A stretch of DNA of 64,000 nucleotides from Candidimonas humi (lineage in GTDB: Bacteria > Pseudomonadota > Gammaproteobacteria > Burkholderiales > Burkholderiaceae_B). The stretch covers positions 62,001-126,000 of the forward strand of contig NZ_JAHTBN010000004.1 in assembly GCF_019166065.1 (NCBI RefSeq). Direction: 5' to 3'. Below, piece by piece: positions 53,753 to 62,231 of the stretch. The position numbers and the translations under genes were made by a program. The notes below the pieces were generated by a model, which saw only the letters and a program-made list of their open reading frames with translations, was not told where the DNA came from and did no database searches. Numbering within the stretch: the first letter of the stretch is position 1; every line of letters begins with the position of its first letter.

Positions 53753-54537
53753 GCAATGATCCGAAACGCAGCGATTGGGCCGACCACGATTGGCAACTGA
53801 TCCATGATGCGCCGCAGATGCCTTTGCAGCATATGGCGCTGGACCAGGTATTGCTCGAAGAGGTGGCGGCGGGCCGGCGCGCGCCGACCTTGCGCATATG
53901 GGAATGGGCGGCGCCCGCGGTAGTGATCGGGATCTTCCAATCGCTGAAGAACGAGGTCGACGCCGAGGCCGCCGGGCGATACGGCATCCAGGTCGTGCGC
54001 CGCATCAGCGGCGGGGGCGCGATGTTCATCGAGCCCGGCAATACCATCACCTATTCGATCTATGCGCCCGAGTCGCTGGTGGCCGGCATGAGCTTTCGCG
54101 ACGCCTACGCTTACATGGATGCGTTCGTGCTGGAGGCGCTCGGCGAACTGGGCATCAAGGCCTGGTATCAGCCCCTGAACGACATCACTTCGGAAGGCGG
54201 CAAGATCGGCGGCGCCGCGCAGGCGCGGCGGGGCGGGGCCGTGCTGCATCATGTGACCATGGCCTATGACATCGATGCCGCCAAGATGCTGCAGGTCTTG
54301 CGCATCGGCCGTGAAAAACTGTCCGACAAGGGCATCCAGTCGGCGGCCAAGCGGGTCGATCCGCTGCATAGCCAGACTGGCCTGCCGCGCGAAACCATTA
54401 TCGATCGCATGGTGGACACATTCCGCCGCCGTAATGGCTTGAGGCCCAGCGCCGTATCGCCGGCCGAGCTGGCGGCGGCCGGGCGCCTGATCGAGGAAAA
54501 ATTCGGCACCGAGGCCTGGCGGGCCAAGGTGCCTTGA
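53749..54537 (+). CDS. lplA: Lipoate-protein ligase A, catalytic subunit
   Basis: A 262-residue protein of the biotin/lipoate ligase family. The catalytic core shows VRRISGGGAMFIEPGN (substrate loop RRxSGGG) and the lysine in EGGKIGGAAQARRGGAVLHH. It attaches lipoate to E2 and GcvH proteins. It lacks the C-terminal accessory domain, which is supplied by the overlapping upstream gene. LipB-type octanoyl transfer would be an alternative, but the RRxSGGG and partner gene favour LplA. Confidence 0.9.
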   Translation: MSNDPKRSDWADHDWQLIHDAPQMPLQHMALDQVLLEEVAAGRRAPTLRIWEWAAPAVVIGIFQSLKNEVDAEAAGRYGIQVVRRISGGGAMFIEPGNTITYSIYAPESLVAGMSFRDAYAYMDAFVLEALGELGIKAWYQPLNDITSEGGKIGGAAQARRGGAVLHHVTMAYDIDAAKMLQVLRIGREKLSDKGIQSAAKRVDPLHSQTGLPRETIIDRMVDTFRRRNGLRPSAVSPAELAAAGRLIEEKFGTEAWRAKVP

Positions 54538-54592
54538 CGCAGGCGACTTGCTTGCGTCGCGCGGCGGCGGCATGGCCGGCGCCTTTTTGGGG

Positions 54593-54733
54593 CTACGGGG
54601 CCGGACTGCGCTTGCCGAGGGCAGGCCGCAGGGGCCGGTCGGTATCGCGGTCGCTCCAGGCGATGACCAGCACCAATGCCATGAGCATTGCGCCGGTCGC
54701 ATACAGGATGAAGGGAATGGAATCGCTGGTCAT
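54593..54733 (-). CDS. Small single-pass membrane protein (46 residues)
   Basis: A short gene starting MTSDSIPFILYATG with AGGTGAG 4 nt before the ATG. One transmembrane segment (about residues 6-26, IPFILYATGAMLMALVLVIAW) is followed by a charged tail (SDRDTDRPLRPALGKR). No family recognised. It lies between the convergent end of lplA and csbD; the strong ribosome site and clean topology support it being real. Confidence 0.55.
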   Translation of the reverse strand: MTSDSIPFILYATGAMLMALVLVIAWSDRDTDRPLRPALGKRSPAP

Positions 54734-54854
54734 GGCTCACCTTTTTATATTTGGGCCGCGAGGCGGCAGGTGATTCTCGGCTTCTGTGTTCTGCTCCTGG
54801 ATGACAGGAAGAATGGGGGGTGCGGGCGCAGGCGCCCGCACAGGACACGGTGCG

Positions 54855-55040
54855 CTAGCGCTTGTCGAGCGCGTCGCGCACTTCGTCCTTGGCTTCCCCG
54901 ACTTTGCGCTGGACCTTGCCGACGGTCTTTTCGGCTTTGCCGCGCGCTTCGGTTTCGTGATTGCCGGTGGCCTTGCCGACGGTTTCCTTGATGGAGCCTT
55001 TTACTTCCTTGGCCGTGCCTTTGATGCGGTCGCTGTCCAT
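54855..55040 (-). CDS. CsbD-family stress protein
   Basis: A 61-residue hydrophilic helical protein, MDSDRIKGTAKEVKG followed by repeated GKATG, GKAEKTVGK and GEAKDEV segments, typical of CsbD. Such proteins are induced by general stress; their molecular role is not known. GGAG precedes the ATG. The frame extends upstream from a TTG, which is unlikely to be the start. Confidence 0.88.
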   Translation of the reverse strand: MDSDRIKGTAKEVKGSIKETVGKATGNHETEARGKAEKTVGKVQRKVGEAKDEVRDALDKR

Positions 55041-55363
55041 GATGCACTCCTGGTGAATTGACACGCTGGGTCCGCCGGTTGGGGGCCTTGGACGTAGCGG
55101 AGAGCTTCGCAATCCTTGCCCGTGTCCGGGGATGAGTCAACTGTACGGACGAGCGCCCGGATGCGGAAGGCTGCGCCGCACTAGGCGCACTAGTATTTTT
55201 TGTCGTTTCTTTTCATTGCGTGTGTTACGCGATGTGCGCCTGCACGTGGCCGTGCGTGTAGCCGGCTGGCTTCGCGGCCACATCCGTATACGTCGCCGGC
55301 GCCTGCGTTCGTGTATGCGCCGCTGTGGTGTGGGGTGCGCCTCGGGCCATTCGCAGCGGTGGC
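55041..55363. other. Intergenic region between csbD and the PAS-LuxR gene
   Basis: About 320 bp. The csbD promoter should lie here. CGCACTAG is repeated at 9-bp spacing (about 55177 and 55186) next to a T-run. The stretch 55220-55340 is rich in alternating purine-pyrimidine (CGTGTGTG-like) sequence. No gene or RNA is recognised. Confidence 0.35.
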
Positions 55364-56878
55364 CTACGCGCCGTTCTTTTTCGTGTGTGCGGGCCCCAGG
55401 TCCCAGCCATGCCCCGTGATGCCGCGCTCGCGGGCCCAGACGATGGCGGCGCCGCGCCTATGCACGTCGAGCTTGTTGTAGAGCATGGCCACGTGATTGC
55501 GCACGGTATTGCGCGACAGGTGCAGGAAATCGGCGATTTCCTGGTCGTCCATGCCTTCGCACATGAGGCCCAGCACTTCGCGCTCGCGCGCGGTCAGTTC
55601 CTCGATTTCGGCAGTGTTGACCGCCTTGGCCGGCGGGCGGCGGATCTGCGCCAGTTTCTCTATGATGCTGCGGCTGAACCATGAGGTATCTTGCATGACG
55701 GCCTCTATAGCCGAAATCAGTTCGCCTTCGGAACGCTTGCGCTCGGTGATGTCCTGGAAGACGCTCAGCACGCAAGGCCTGTCGTTGATGTTCATGGCCT
55801 CGGCCGAGGCCAGGCAATCGAGCACGGCGCCATCTTTGGCGCGTAGCTGGATTTCGTGGCTGCGGATGCTGCCTGTCTGCTCAAGTAGCGCCTGCATGCG
55901 GTGATGCGCCTGCGGATCGGCCCAGATCGGCAAGTCCACGCTGGGGCGTCCCACGATGTCCTGGGCCGCGTAGCCCGTTGCCTGGGCGAAGGCGTCATTG
56001 ACTTCCATGAACTCGAACTCGTCCAGGGAACCCAGCGCCATGGGCACGGGAGCGAGCCGGAATGCCTTCGAGAAGCGTTCTTCGGTCTGGCGCAGGCTGT
56101 CTTCGATTTTCTTGCGCGGCTCGAGGTCGATGAAGGTGAACAGCATGCAGGCTTCTTCGCCCATGTCCATGGGCTGGCCTGCCACCACGACGAACTTGCT
56201 GGCGCCGCCGGGCAGTCTGATAGTGGCCTCGGTCTGGCCGATAGTGGCGCCTGCATTCAAGGCCGCGATGGCCTGCTCCCTGTTGGCGGCGTTTTCCAGC
56301 ACGTCGAGCTCGTAGGTCGAACGGCCCAGGATGTCGTCGCGGGCATAACCCGTCATTTCCAGGAAGCCCTGGTTCACCTTGACGTAGCGCAGGTCGGACA
56401 GGCGGCAGATCAATGCCGGAGCGGGGTTGGCGCTGAATGCTTTTTCGAAGCGCTCTTCGGCGTCGTAGCGTTCGGTGCTGTCCTTCATGACCAGCACCAG
56501 CGATTCGGGTTCCTCGGCCGCATTGCGCAATATCAGGCTGCGCACCTGGTGGACGCGACGAAAATCCGGATCGGCGCGCGACTCGACTTCGACCACGACA
56601 TCGGTGAATTCTTCCTGCGCGAGCACGCGGGCCATGGGATATTGGCGCGGGCGCAGCGGATGGCGATTGCGGTAGCGCAGGATGTATCGCTTGCGATAGG
56701 CTGCGGCGTTCGTGCCCAGGTCGGCGAGCTCTTGGGCGCCGTGCATTTCGAGAGCCGTCTCGTTGGCCCAGGCGATCGAGCCGTCCGGGTCGAGCAGCAG
56801 CACGCCTTCACTCAGTCCGGCGATGATTTGCTGCAAGTGGTGCCTGTCGGTCTTGGGTACGGGGATGGGATCGTCCAT
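55364..56878 (-). CDS. PAS-domain LuxR-type transcriptional regulator
   Basis: A 504-residue soluble regulator starting MDDPIPVPKTDRHHLQQ. Three PAS domains can be traced at about residues 14-125, 140-260 and 262-385 (LLDPDGSIAWANETALEMHG; RYVKVNQGFLEMTGY; FEFMEVNDAFAQATGY). A C-terminal LuxR helix-turn-helix follows (LTAREREVLGLMCEGMDDQEI, SRNTVRNHVAMLYNKL). There is no receiver or membrane segment, so a small molecule or redox cue is probably sensed in the cytoplasm. Targets unknown. Confidence 0.88.
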   Translation of the reverse strand: MDDPIPVPKTDRHHLQQIIAGLSEGVLLLDPDGSIAWANETALEMHGAQELADLGTNAAAYRKRYILRYRNRHPLRPRQYPMARVLAQEEFTDVVVEVESRADPDFRRVHQVRSLILRNAAEEPESLVLVMKDSTERYDAEERFEKAFSANPAPALICRLSDLRYVKVNQGFLEMTGYARDDILGRSTYELDVLENAANREQAIAALNAGATIGQTEATIRLPGGASKFVVVAGQPMDMGEEACMLFTFIDLEPRKKIEDSLRQTEERFSKAFRLAPVPMALGSLDEFEFMEVNDAFAQATGYAAQDIVGRPSVDLPIWADPQAHHRMQALLEQTGSIRSHEIQLRAKDGAVLDCLASAEAMNINDRPCVLSVFQDITERKRSEGELISAIEAVMQDTSWFSRSIIEKLAQIRRPPAKAVNTAEIEELTAREREVLGLMCEGMDDQEIADFLHLSRNTVRNHVAMLYNKLDVHRRGAAIVWARERGITGHGWDLGPAHTKKNGA

Positions 56879-57124
56879 ACGAATGTCTCGCGCGAGAGAT
56901 GGGTGCCGCAAGCGTGCCCGGCGTCGCTTTGCGGCATACGGCGGGCGGCAGGGGCCAGGCAAGTCACGGCGTGCACATTAGCAAGCCGCAGGAGACAAGC
57001 TCTGTCCCCTTGCAAAAACACTATACAGAATGATGTGGACCGATCTGGATGCGCTGCGGCGGGCTTCGTAAGCTGTACGAGCCATGCATGTGCATGGCGG
57101 CATTTCTCGCAAGAGGAGGCTGGT

Positions 57125-57355
57125 ATGGTTTCGATACACAATTACGGCATACGCCATCGTTACGGGCCGCGGGATCGGGAGGCCGACGCCGGTTCCGGGC
57201 GCGCCGAGGAACGCCCCGGCGGCCCGGATCATTGGTCCAGCGACGACCCCGTCGACGACGACCGGCCTGTGCGCGGGCCGGCCGGCCCCGACGAGGTCGG
57301 CGGCCGCCGCAAGAAATTCTTCCCCGGCATGCCGGATCGCCGCAAATCAGAATGA
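57125..57355 (+). CDS. Small hydrophilic protein of unknown function
   Basis: A 76-residue protein, MVSIHNYGIRHRYG at the start, with an acidic middle (SSDDPVDDDRPV) and a basic end (GRRKKFFPGMPDRRKSE). AGAGGAGG lies 5-6 nt before the ATG, which is strong evidence for translation. It appears disordered and has no signal or membrane segment. I do not recognise a family. Confidence 0.6.
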   Translation: MVSIHNYGIRHRYGPRDREADAGSGRAEERPGGPDHWSSDDPVDDDRPVRGPAGPDEVGGRRKKFFPGMPDRRKSE

Positions 57356-57532
57356 GCGTAATCACAGCCGAGGTGCAGGGTCTGGAAGCGCGGCCCGGGC
57401 CCGCGCTCTCGCGCCGCTAAAAATGCCCGCCGGTTGGGGCGGAGTGCTCCGGCCGATGTAGGCGAGCCTCTTCGACCGCGGTGCCGGCCGCCGCTGCCGG
57501 CTTCCTGGATGTTTGTGCTGCAAGTATCAAAT

Positions 57533-57566
57533 AAAACGTTTACATCATAAATAAAAACGTTTACAT
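57533..57566. promoter_or_regulatory. Two LacI-type operators before the choline-sulfate module
   Basis: The 13-mer AAAACGTTTACAT occurs twice, at 57533-57545 and 57554-57566, exactly 21 bp apart (two helical turns). Each has the palindromic CG-centred core AAACGTTT typical of LacI-family sites. They lie 30-65 bp before the Bug-protein ATG; the LacI-family gene is the third gene of the module. Confidence 0.8.
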
Positions 57567-57597
57567 TGATAAAAACACAATCATCTAGGAGCGAGAC

Positions 57598-58572
57598 ATG
57601 AGCACTTTCCTGCGTACGCTGGGCATGGGCATGGGCCTGGCCATGGCGCTGTCGCTGTCCACGGCCCAAGCCGCGTATCCCGACAAGCCCATACATATCG
57701 TCGTGCCGTTTGCCGCCGGGGGCGGGGTCGACATCCTGACGCGGGTGCTGGCGCAGAATCTTTCCGACAGCCTGCATCAGCCCGTGATCGTCGAAGACCG
57801 GCCCGGCGCGGGGGGCAACCTGGGCATGGACTACGTGGCCAAGGCGGCGCCGGACGGCTATACCCTGGCCATGGCAACTACCGGCACCCAGGAAATCAAT
57901 CCGGGCCTGTACAGTCATTTGCCCTACGATGCCGTGAAGAGCTTCAGCCCCGTCACGCTGGTGGCCTCCGTGCCCAATGTGCTGGTGGTCAACGAGCACG
58001 TGCCGGTCAAGTCGCTGAAAGAGCTCATCGCGCTGGCCAAGGCCCAGCCGGGCAAGCTGTCCTTCGCTTCTTTCGGCAACGGCACATCCAACCATCTGTC
58101 GGGCGAACTGCTCAAGCAGATGGCGCATATCAATGTGCTGCACGTGCCTTACAAGAAGGCTACCCAGGCCGTCACCGACCTGATTTCCAACCAGGTCACG
58201 TTCGCCTTCGTCAATATGCCGCTGGCGCTGCCGCACGTGCAGTCGGGCCAGTTGCGGGCGCTGGCCGTCACGGGCGCGCAGCGCTCGGGCACGCAGCCGC
58301 AATTGCCCACCATGGCCGAGGCCGGGCTGCCGGGTTTCGTGGTGGAGTCCTGGTACGGCCTGATGGCGCCCGCCCATACGCCGCCGGAAGTCGTGCAGCG
58401 GTTGCGCCAGGCGGTGCTGGCGGCGCTGGCCAAGCCCGAGGTCAAGGCCTTTTTCGGCAAGCAGGGGGCCGACGTGGTCACGAGCACTCCGGGCGAATTT
58501 ACTGCCATGATCCAGAAGGGGCAGGTGCGCTGGGCCAAGATCATCAAGGATTCGGGCGCGCACGTCGATTGA
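57598..58572 (+). CDS. Bug-family periplasmic substrate-binding protein (TctC type)
   Basis: A 324-residue protein with a Sec signal (GLAMALSLSTAQA-A) and the Bug pattern YPDKPIHIVVPFAAGGG, EDRPGAGGNLGMDYV and NQVTFAFVNMPLAL. TAGGAG precedes the ATG. No TctA/B genes are adjacent. The gene heads a module with choline sulfatase and a LacI regulator, so choline sulfate or a related sulfate ester is a possible ligand, though Bug proteins usually bind carboxylates. Inference only. Confidence 0.9.
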   Translation: MSTFLRTLGMGMGLAMALSLSTAQAAYPDKPIHIVVPFAAGGGVDILTRVLAQNLSDSLHQPVIVEDRPGAGGNLGMDYVAKAAPDGYTLAMATTGTQEINPGLYSHLPYDAVKSFSPVTLVASVPNVLVVNEHVPVKSLKELIALAKAQPGKLSFASFGNGTSNHLSGELLKQMAHINVLHVPYKKATQAVTDLISNQVTFAFVNMPLALPHVQSGQLRALAVTGAQRSGTQPQLPTMAEAGLPGFVVESWYGLMAPAHTPPEVVQRLRQAVLAALAKPEVKAFFGKQGADVVTSTPGEFTAMIQKGQVRWAKIIKDSGAHVD

Positions 58573-58665
58573 CGCGGGGGCCGCGGCAAGCGATGCTTGC
58601 AGGGGCTCGTCCCGCGGCACAGGCCGGGCCGGCGAGCCCCTACATGAAAGCCAGGGTGAAGAAAC

Positions 58666-60219
58666 ATGCAAACAGCTAAGGCGGGCGCACAGGCGCCGAA
58701 CATCGTGCTGATCATGGCCGACCAGATGGCGGCTGCACCCCTGCCGGTATATGGCGGCGGCGTGGTCAAGGCGCCTCACTTGTCGCGCCTGGCGAGCACG
58801 GGCGTGGTATTTGAACAGGCCTATTGCAATTCGCCCATTTGCGCGCCTTCGCGCTTTTCCATGCTGAGCGGCCGCCTGCCCACCGCTATCGACGCCTTCG
58901 ACAATGCCAGCGAATTCCCGGCTTCCATCCCCACCCTGGCGCACTATCTGTGCGCGGCGGGCTACCAGACGATACTGTCGGGCAAGATGCATTTCATCGG
59001 CCCCGACCAGTTGCACGGCTACGAAGAGCGCCTCGTCACCGATATCTATCCGTCGGATTTTTCATGGACGCCGAACTGGCTGGCGGGTCCGGCCGACAAG
59101 CCTTCGGGCATCAGCATGCGCAATGTGGTGCAGGCGGGGCATTGCGTGCGCAGCCTGCAGATGGACTATGACGACGAAGTCGAGTTCTGGGCGCAGCAAA
59201 AGCTCTACGACCTGGCGCGCGAGCCGCAGCGCAAGCCCTTCTTCCTGACGGTGTCCTTCAGCCACCCGCATCCGCCTTTCACCGCCGACCGCCGGCACTG
59301 GGATCTCTACGAGCACGACGAGATCGACATGCCCGCCGTGGCGCCGATCGACCCGGCGCAGCGCGATGTCCAGAGCCAGTGGCTGCATGTGTCGCACGGC
59401 GCCGATCTGCAGCCCATCGACGAGGCGCAATTGCGCAACGCGCGCCATGCCTATTACGCGATGATTTCGTATGTCGACGACAAGGTCGGCAGGCTGCTCG
59501 ATACCCTGGATGCCTGCGACTTGCGGCGCGATACCGTGGTGATCTTCACGTCGGACCACGGCGAGATGCTGGGCGAGCGCGGCATGTGGTACAAGCAGAG
59601 CTTTTTCGAGCCTTCGGTGCGCGTGCCGCTGATTGTCAGCGCGGCGGGCGGCGAGCGGCCGGTGAGCCGCGTCGCCGCGCCGGTCTCGCTGCTGGACCTG
59701 ATGCCTACCGTCATGGAACTGGCCTGCGCACGGCCCGAGTGGGCCGATCCGATCGACGGCGCCTCGTTCGTGCCGCTGATGCGGGGCGCGCAACCCGAGC
59801 CGTCGCGCGCCGTGATCTCGGAATACACCGATATGGGCGTCATCGCCCCGGTGCGCATGCTGCGCGCGGGCGACCACAAATATATCTACACGCATGGGCA
59901 TCCCGGGCAGCTCTACGACCTGCGAGCCGATCCGCGCGAGCTGCGCAATCTGGCCGGGAACCCGGAATTCGCGGCCCTCGAGGCGCAACTGCGCGCGGCA
60001 GTGCTCGAAAACTGGGATCCGCAGGCCCTGCACGGCCGCATCCTGGACAGCCAGCGCCGCCGCCTTTTCCTGAAGCAGGCCGCCCAGGCCTCGGGCCGCT
60101 ATCCCGACTGGAGCTACCAGGCCACGCGCGACGATACCCGGCGTTTCGTGCGCGCCAGCGGCGCGGCCGGGGCCAAGGCCAGGGCGCGGTTTCCGTTCGT
60201 GGCGCCGGATGCGCAATAA
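58666..60219 (+). CDS. betC: Choline sulfatase
   Basis: A 517-residue type I sulfatase without signal peptide. The formylglycine cysteine is Cys59 in CAPSRFSMLSGR, metal ligands appear in LIMADQM and TSDHGEML. The C-terminal 60 residues match the choline-sulfatase C-terminal domain (DSQRRRLFLKQAA, DWSYQATRDD, ending in RFPFV), which distinguishes BetC from other sulfatases. It cleaves choline-O-sulfate to choline and sulfate in the cytoplasm. It lies 93 bp after the Bug gene and 36 bp before the LacI gene. It needs a formylglycine-generating enzyme, not seen here. Confidence 0.88.
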   Translation: MQTAKAGAQAPNIVLIMADQMAAAPLPVYGGGVVKAPHLSRLASTGVVFEQAYCNSPICAPSRFSMLSGRLPTAIDAFDNASEFPASIPTLAHYLCAAGYQTILSGKMHFIGPDQLHGYEERLVTDIYPSDFSWTPNWLAGPADKPSGISMRNVVQAGHCVRSLQMDYDDEVEFWAQQKLYDLAREPQRKPFFLTVSFSHPHPPFTADRRHWDLYEHDEIDMPAVAPIDPAQRDVQSQWLHVSHGADLQPIDEAQLRNARHAYYAMISYVDDKVGRLLDTLDACDLRRDTVVIFTSDHGEMLGERGMWYKQSFFEPSVRVPLIVSAAGGERPVSRVAAPVSLLDLMPTVMELACARPEWADPIDGASFVPLMRGAQPEPSRAVISEYTDMGVIAPVRMLRAGDHKYIYTHGHPGQLYDLRADPRELRNLAGNPEFAALEAQLRAAVLENWDPQALHGRILDSQRRRLFLKQAAQASGRYPDWSYQATRDDTRRFVRASGAAGAKARARFPFVAPDAQ

Positions 60220-60255
60220 TAGGGCTCCTCGAATCCCTGCGGGCGGCTGCCATCC

Positions 60256-61254
60256 ATGAGCATCAGAGACGTTGCCGAGCAAGTGGGAGTCTCGATCGCC
60301 ACGGTTTCCCGTGCGTTCAATGCGCCCGAACAGGTTGCGCCCGAAACCCGCCGGCGCGTGATCCAGGCTGCCTCGCAACTGGGATATGTGCCCAATTCCA
60401 GCGCGCAGACGCTGCGCCGCCAGTTCAGCAAGGTGCTGGGGGTGGTGCTGCCGACGCTGCTCAATCCGGTGTTTGCCGAGTGCCTGGACGGCATTGCACA
60501 GATGGCCGCGGCCAGCGGCTATTCCATCGTTCCCATGACCACGGACTATCAACTGTCCGGCGAAGAGGCTGCGGTCAACCGGCTGCTGGCCTACAGCGTG
60601 GACGGCATGATACTGGTGGTCTCAAATCCCCAGACCTCGCAGGAACTCGCCAAGCTGCAGGCGCGCAGCCTGCCATATGTGCTGCTGTACAACCGGCATC
60701 CCGACCATCCCTGCGTATCGGTGGATTGCGAGGGGGCCATGGCGCAGCTCATACACAGGCTGGCGGACATGGGGCACAGGCGCATTGCCATGGTCAGCGG
60801 CCAGCTAGCCGCCTCGGACCGTTCCCAGCAGCGTTATCGGGGATATGTCAACGGCATGCAGGAATGCGGGCTCGATGCCTACGACCTGGTGGAAGTGCCG
60901 TTCATGGACGCGGTGGTGTCGCGCCTGGCGCAGTTCCTGGGCGCGGCGCAGCGGCCCAGCGCCCTGGTGTGTTCCAACGACCTGCTGGCGATACGTTGCC
61001 TGCGGGCCGCCCATGTGGCCGGGCTGGAAGTGCCGCGAGACCTGACGGTGGTGGGTTTTGACGGCATAGAGCTGGGCCGCGATCTCACGCCGGTGCTGAG
61101 CACCATCGCCCAGCCGAATCGGGAAATAGGGCGCCGCGGCGTGCAGCTCATCGTGCAGGCGCTGGGCAAGGGCCGTACGCTGGATCCCGCGGCCAGCCTG
61201 ACCCTTACGCACGAATTCCACGAAGGCGAATCCTGCGCCCGCGCCGCGGGCTAG
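60256..61254 (+). CDS. LacI-family transcriptional regulator
   Basis: A 332-residue regulator starting MSIRDVAEQVGVSIATVS, a classic LacI helix-turn-helix, with the hinge helix around SSAQTLRR. The ligand-binding domain resembles periplasmic sugar-binding proteins (VLGVVLPTLLNPVFAECL, HRRIAMVSGQ, VVGFDGIELG). It probably controls the module through the twin operators at 57533-57566, with choline sulfate or choline as inducer (inference). Confidence 0.92.
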   Translation: MSIRDVAEQVGVSIATVSRAFNAPEQVAPETRRRVIQAASQLGYVPNSSAQTLRRQFSKVLGVVLPTLLNPVFAECLDGIAQMAAASGYSIVPMTTDYQLSGEEAAVNRLLAYSVDGMILVVSNPQTSQELAKLQARSLPYVLLYNRHPDHPCVSVDCEGAMAQLIHRLADMGHRRIAMVSGQLAASDRSQQRYRGYVNGMQECGLDAYDLVEVPFMDAVVSRLAQFLGAAQRPSALVCSNDLLAIRCLRAAHVAGLEVPRDLTVVGFDGIELGRDLTPVLSTIAQPNREIGRRGVQLIVQALGKGRTLDPAASLTLTHEFHEGESCARAAG

Positions 61255-61279
61255 CTGATAGCTTGCCCGCCCTTGGCGC

Positions 61280-61459
61280 TTAGCGGTGCCAGTTGCCGTT
61301 ATTGTCGCCGGGATTGTGGCCGCAACCTCCCGGGGGGCAGCTATAGTGGCCGCGGTCGTTGTCATGGCCGTGGTCGTAGCCGCCGCGGCCCCTGTGTCCG
61401 TCGACGATACAGCCGGACAAGGCCAGGGCCGAAAGCGCAAGTATGAAGATCCTGATCAT
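61280..61459 (-). CDS. Small Gly/His-rich lipoprotein
   Basis: A 59-residue precursor starting MIRIFILALSALALSGC, a lipoprotein signal with lipobox LSGC. The mature part is about 42 residues rich in Gly, His, Asp and Asn (GYDHGHDNDRGHYSC, GNWHR), with three cysteines. His/Asp clusters suggest metal binding, but no family is recognised. It converges with the LacI gene. Confidence 0.6.
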   Translation of the reverse strand: MIRIFILALSALALSGCIVDGHRGRGGYDHGHDNDRGHYSCPPGGCGHNPGDNNGNWHR

Positions 61460-61674
61460 GAGTTTTCCCTTATAGGCAGTTAGTGATTTGCTGATTGTGT
61501 TTGGGTGCCATGGACCCGGAGGCCGCATCTTCCCCTGGCCTTATTGTCCGCTCTCGCTTTTGCCCCTGTCCACGCCTGAAATCATTTGATGCGAGCACGT
61601 ACGCGGCTGTGATAATTGCCTAGCGGCTGTAACGTATGCACACGTATTGCTCGGCAGGCCTCGGCCTGGCCGTT

Positions 61675-62178
61675 TTATTGTTGCGGTGCGGTGGCGTAGC
61701 GGCTGCGGCGCGTATCGTGGATGATGGTGGGCCTCATGTCCTCGAGCCTGGGCGGTTCGGGGGCGGCGCCGACGTTCTTGCAGGCATATTTTGCGATGCT
61801 GTCGAGGCTGCCCCAGGAAACAATGTCCTGGCGTTGCGGCTTGCCGAAGGCGTAGTGTTTCAAGGGGCGGCCTTGGCCCGCGTCGGAGCCGTAATAGCCG
61901 ACACCCAGCACCCATGCATACCGGTTGGCGCAATCGATGCGGTAGTCGGTGATGGTGGATCGATAGTGCAGTTGCGGGTCGAAGGCCGCGTCCAGCGCTT
62001 GCGGGAATTCCGTCAATACCGAGATATCCATGACGGTGGCGGCGCCATGCTCGGCGTGCAGCGAGCCGGCGTCGGCCAAGTAGCGTGTGGCCCCGGGCAC
62101 GGCCAGCGGCGCCCACGAGGTCGCGCACAGCGCGCTCGCGGCGAAGCACAGTCCGGCAATCGGCAGCAATCTGGTCAC
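61675..62178 (-). CDS. Exported protein, surface-adhesin-E-like domain
   Basis: A 167-residue protein with a Sec signal (LLPIAGLCFAASALCATS). The mature domain resembles the small beta-rich surface-adhesin-E-like/DUF domain (ATRYLADAGSLH, TVMDISVLTEFPQAL, HYRSTITDYRIDCANR). Single cysteines at CANR and KYACKN could form a disulfide. It is probably periplasmic. It lies 53 bp before queC on the same strand order (downstream of queC). Function unknown. Confidence 0.6.
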   Translation of the reverse strand: MTRLLPIAGLCFAASALCATSWAPLAVPGATRYLADAGSLHAEHGAATVMDISVLTEFPQALDAAFDPQLHYRSTITDYRIDCANRYAWVLGVGYYGSDAGQGRPLKHYAFGKPQRQDIVSWGSLDSIAKYACKNVGAAPEPPRLEDMRPTIIHDTRRSRYATAPQQ

Positions 62179-62231
62179 GAAGGCCCTGCAGGCAAGATAC
62201 GGTGGAGGCTCATTCTAGCCTCAAACCCGTA

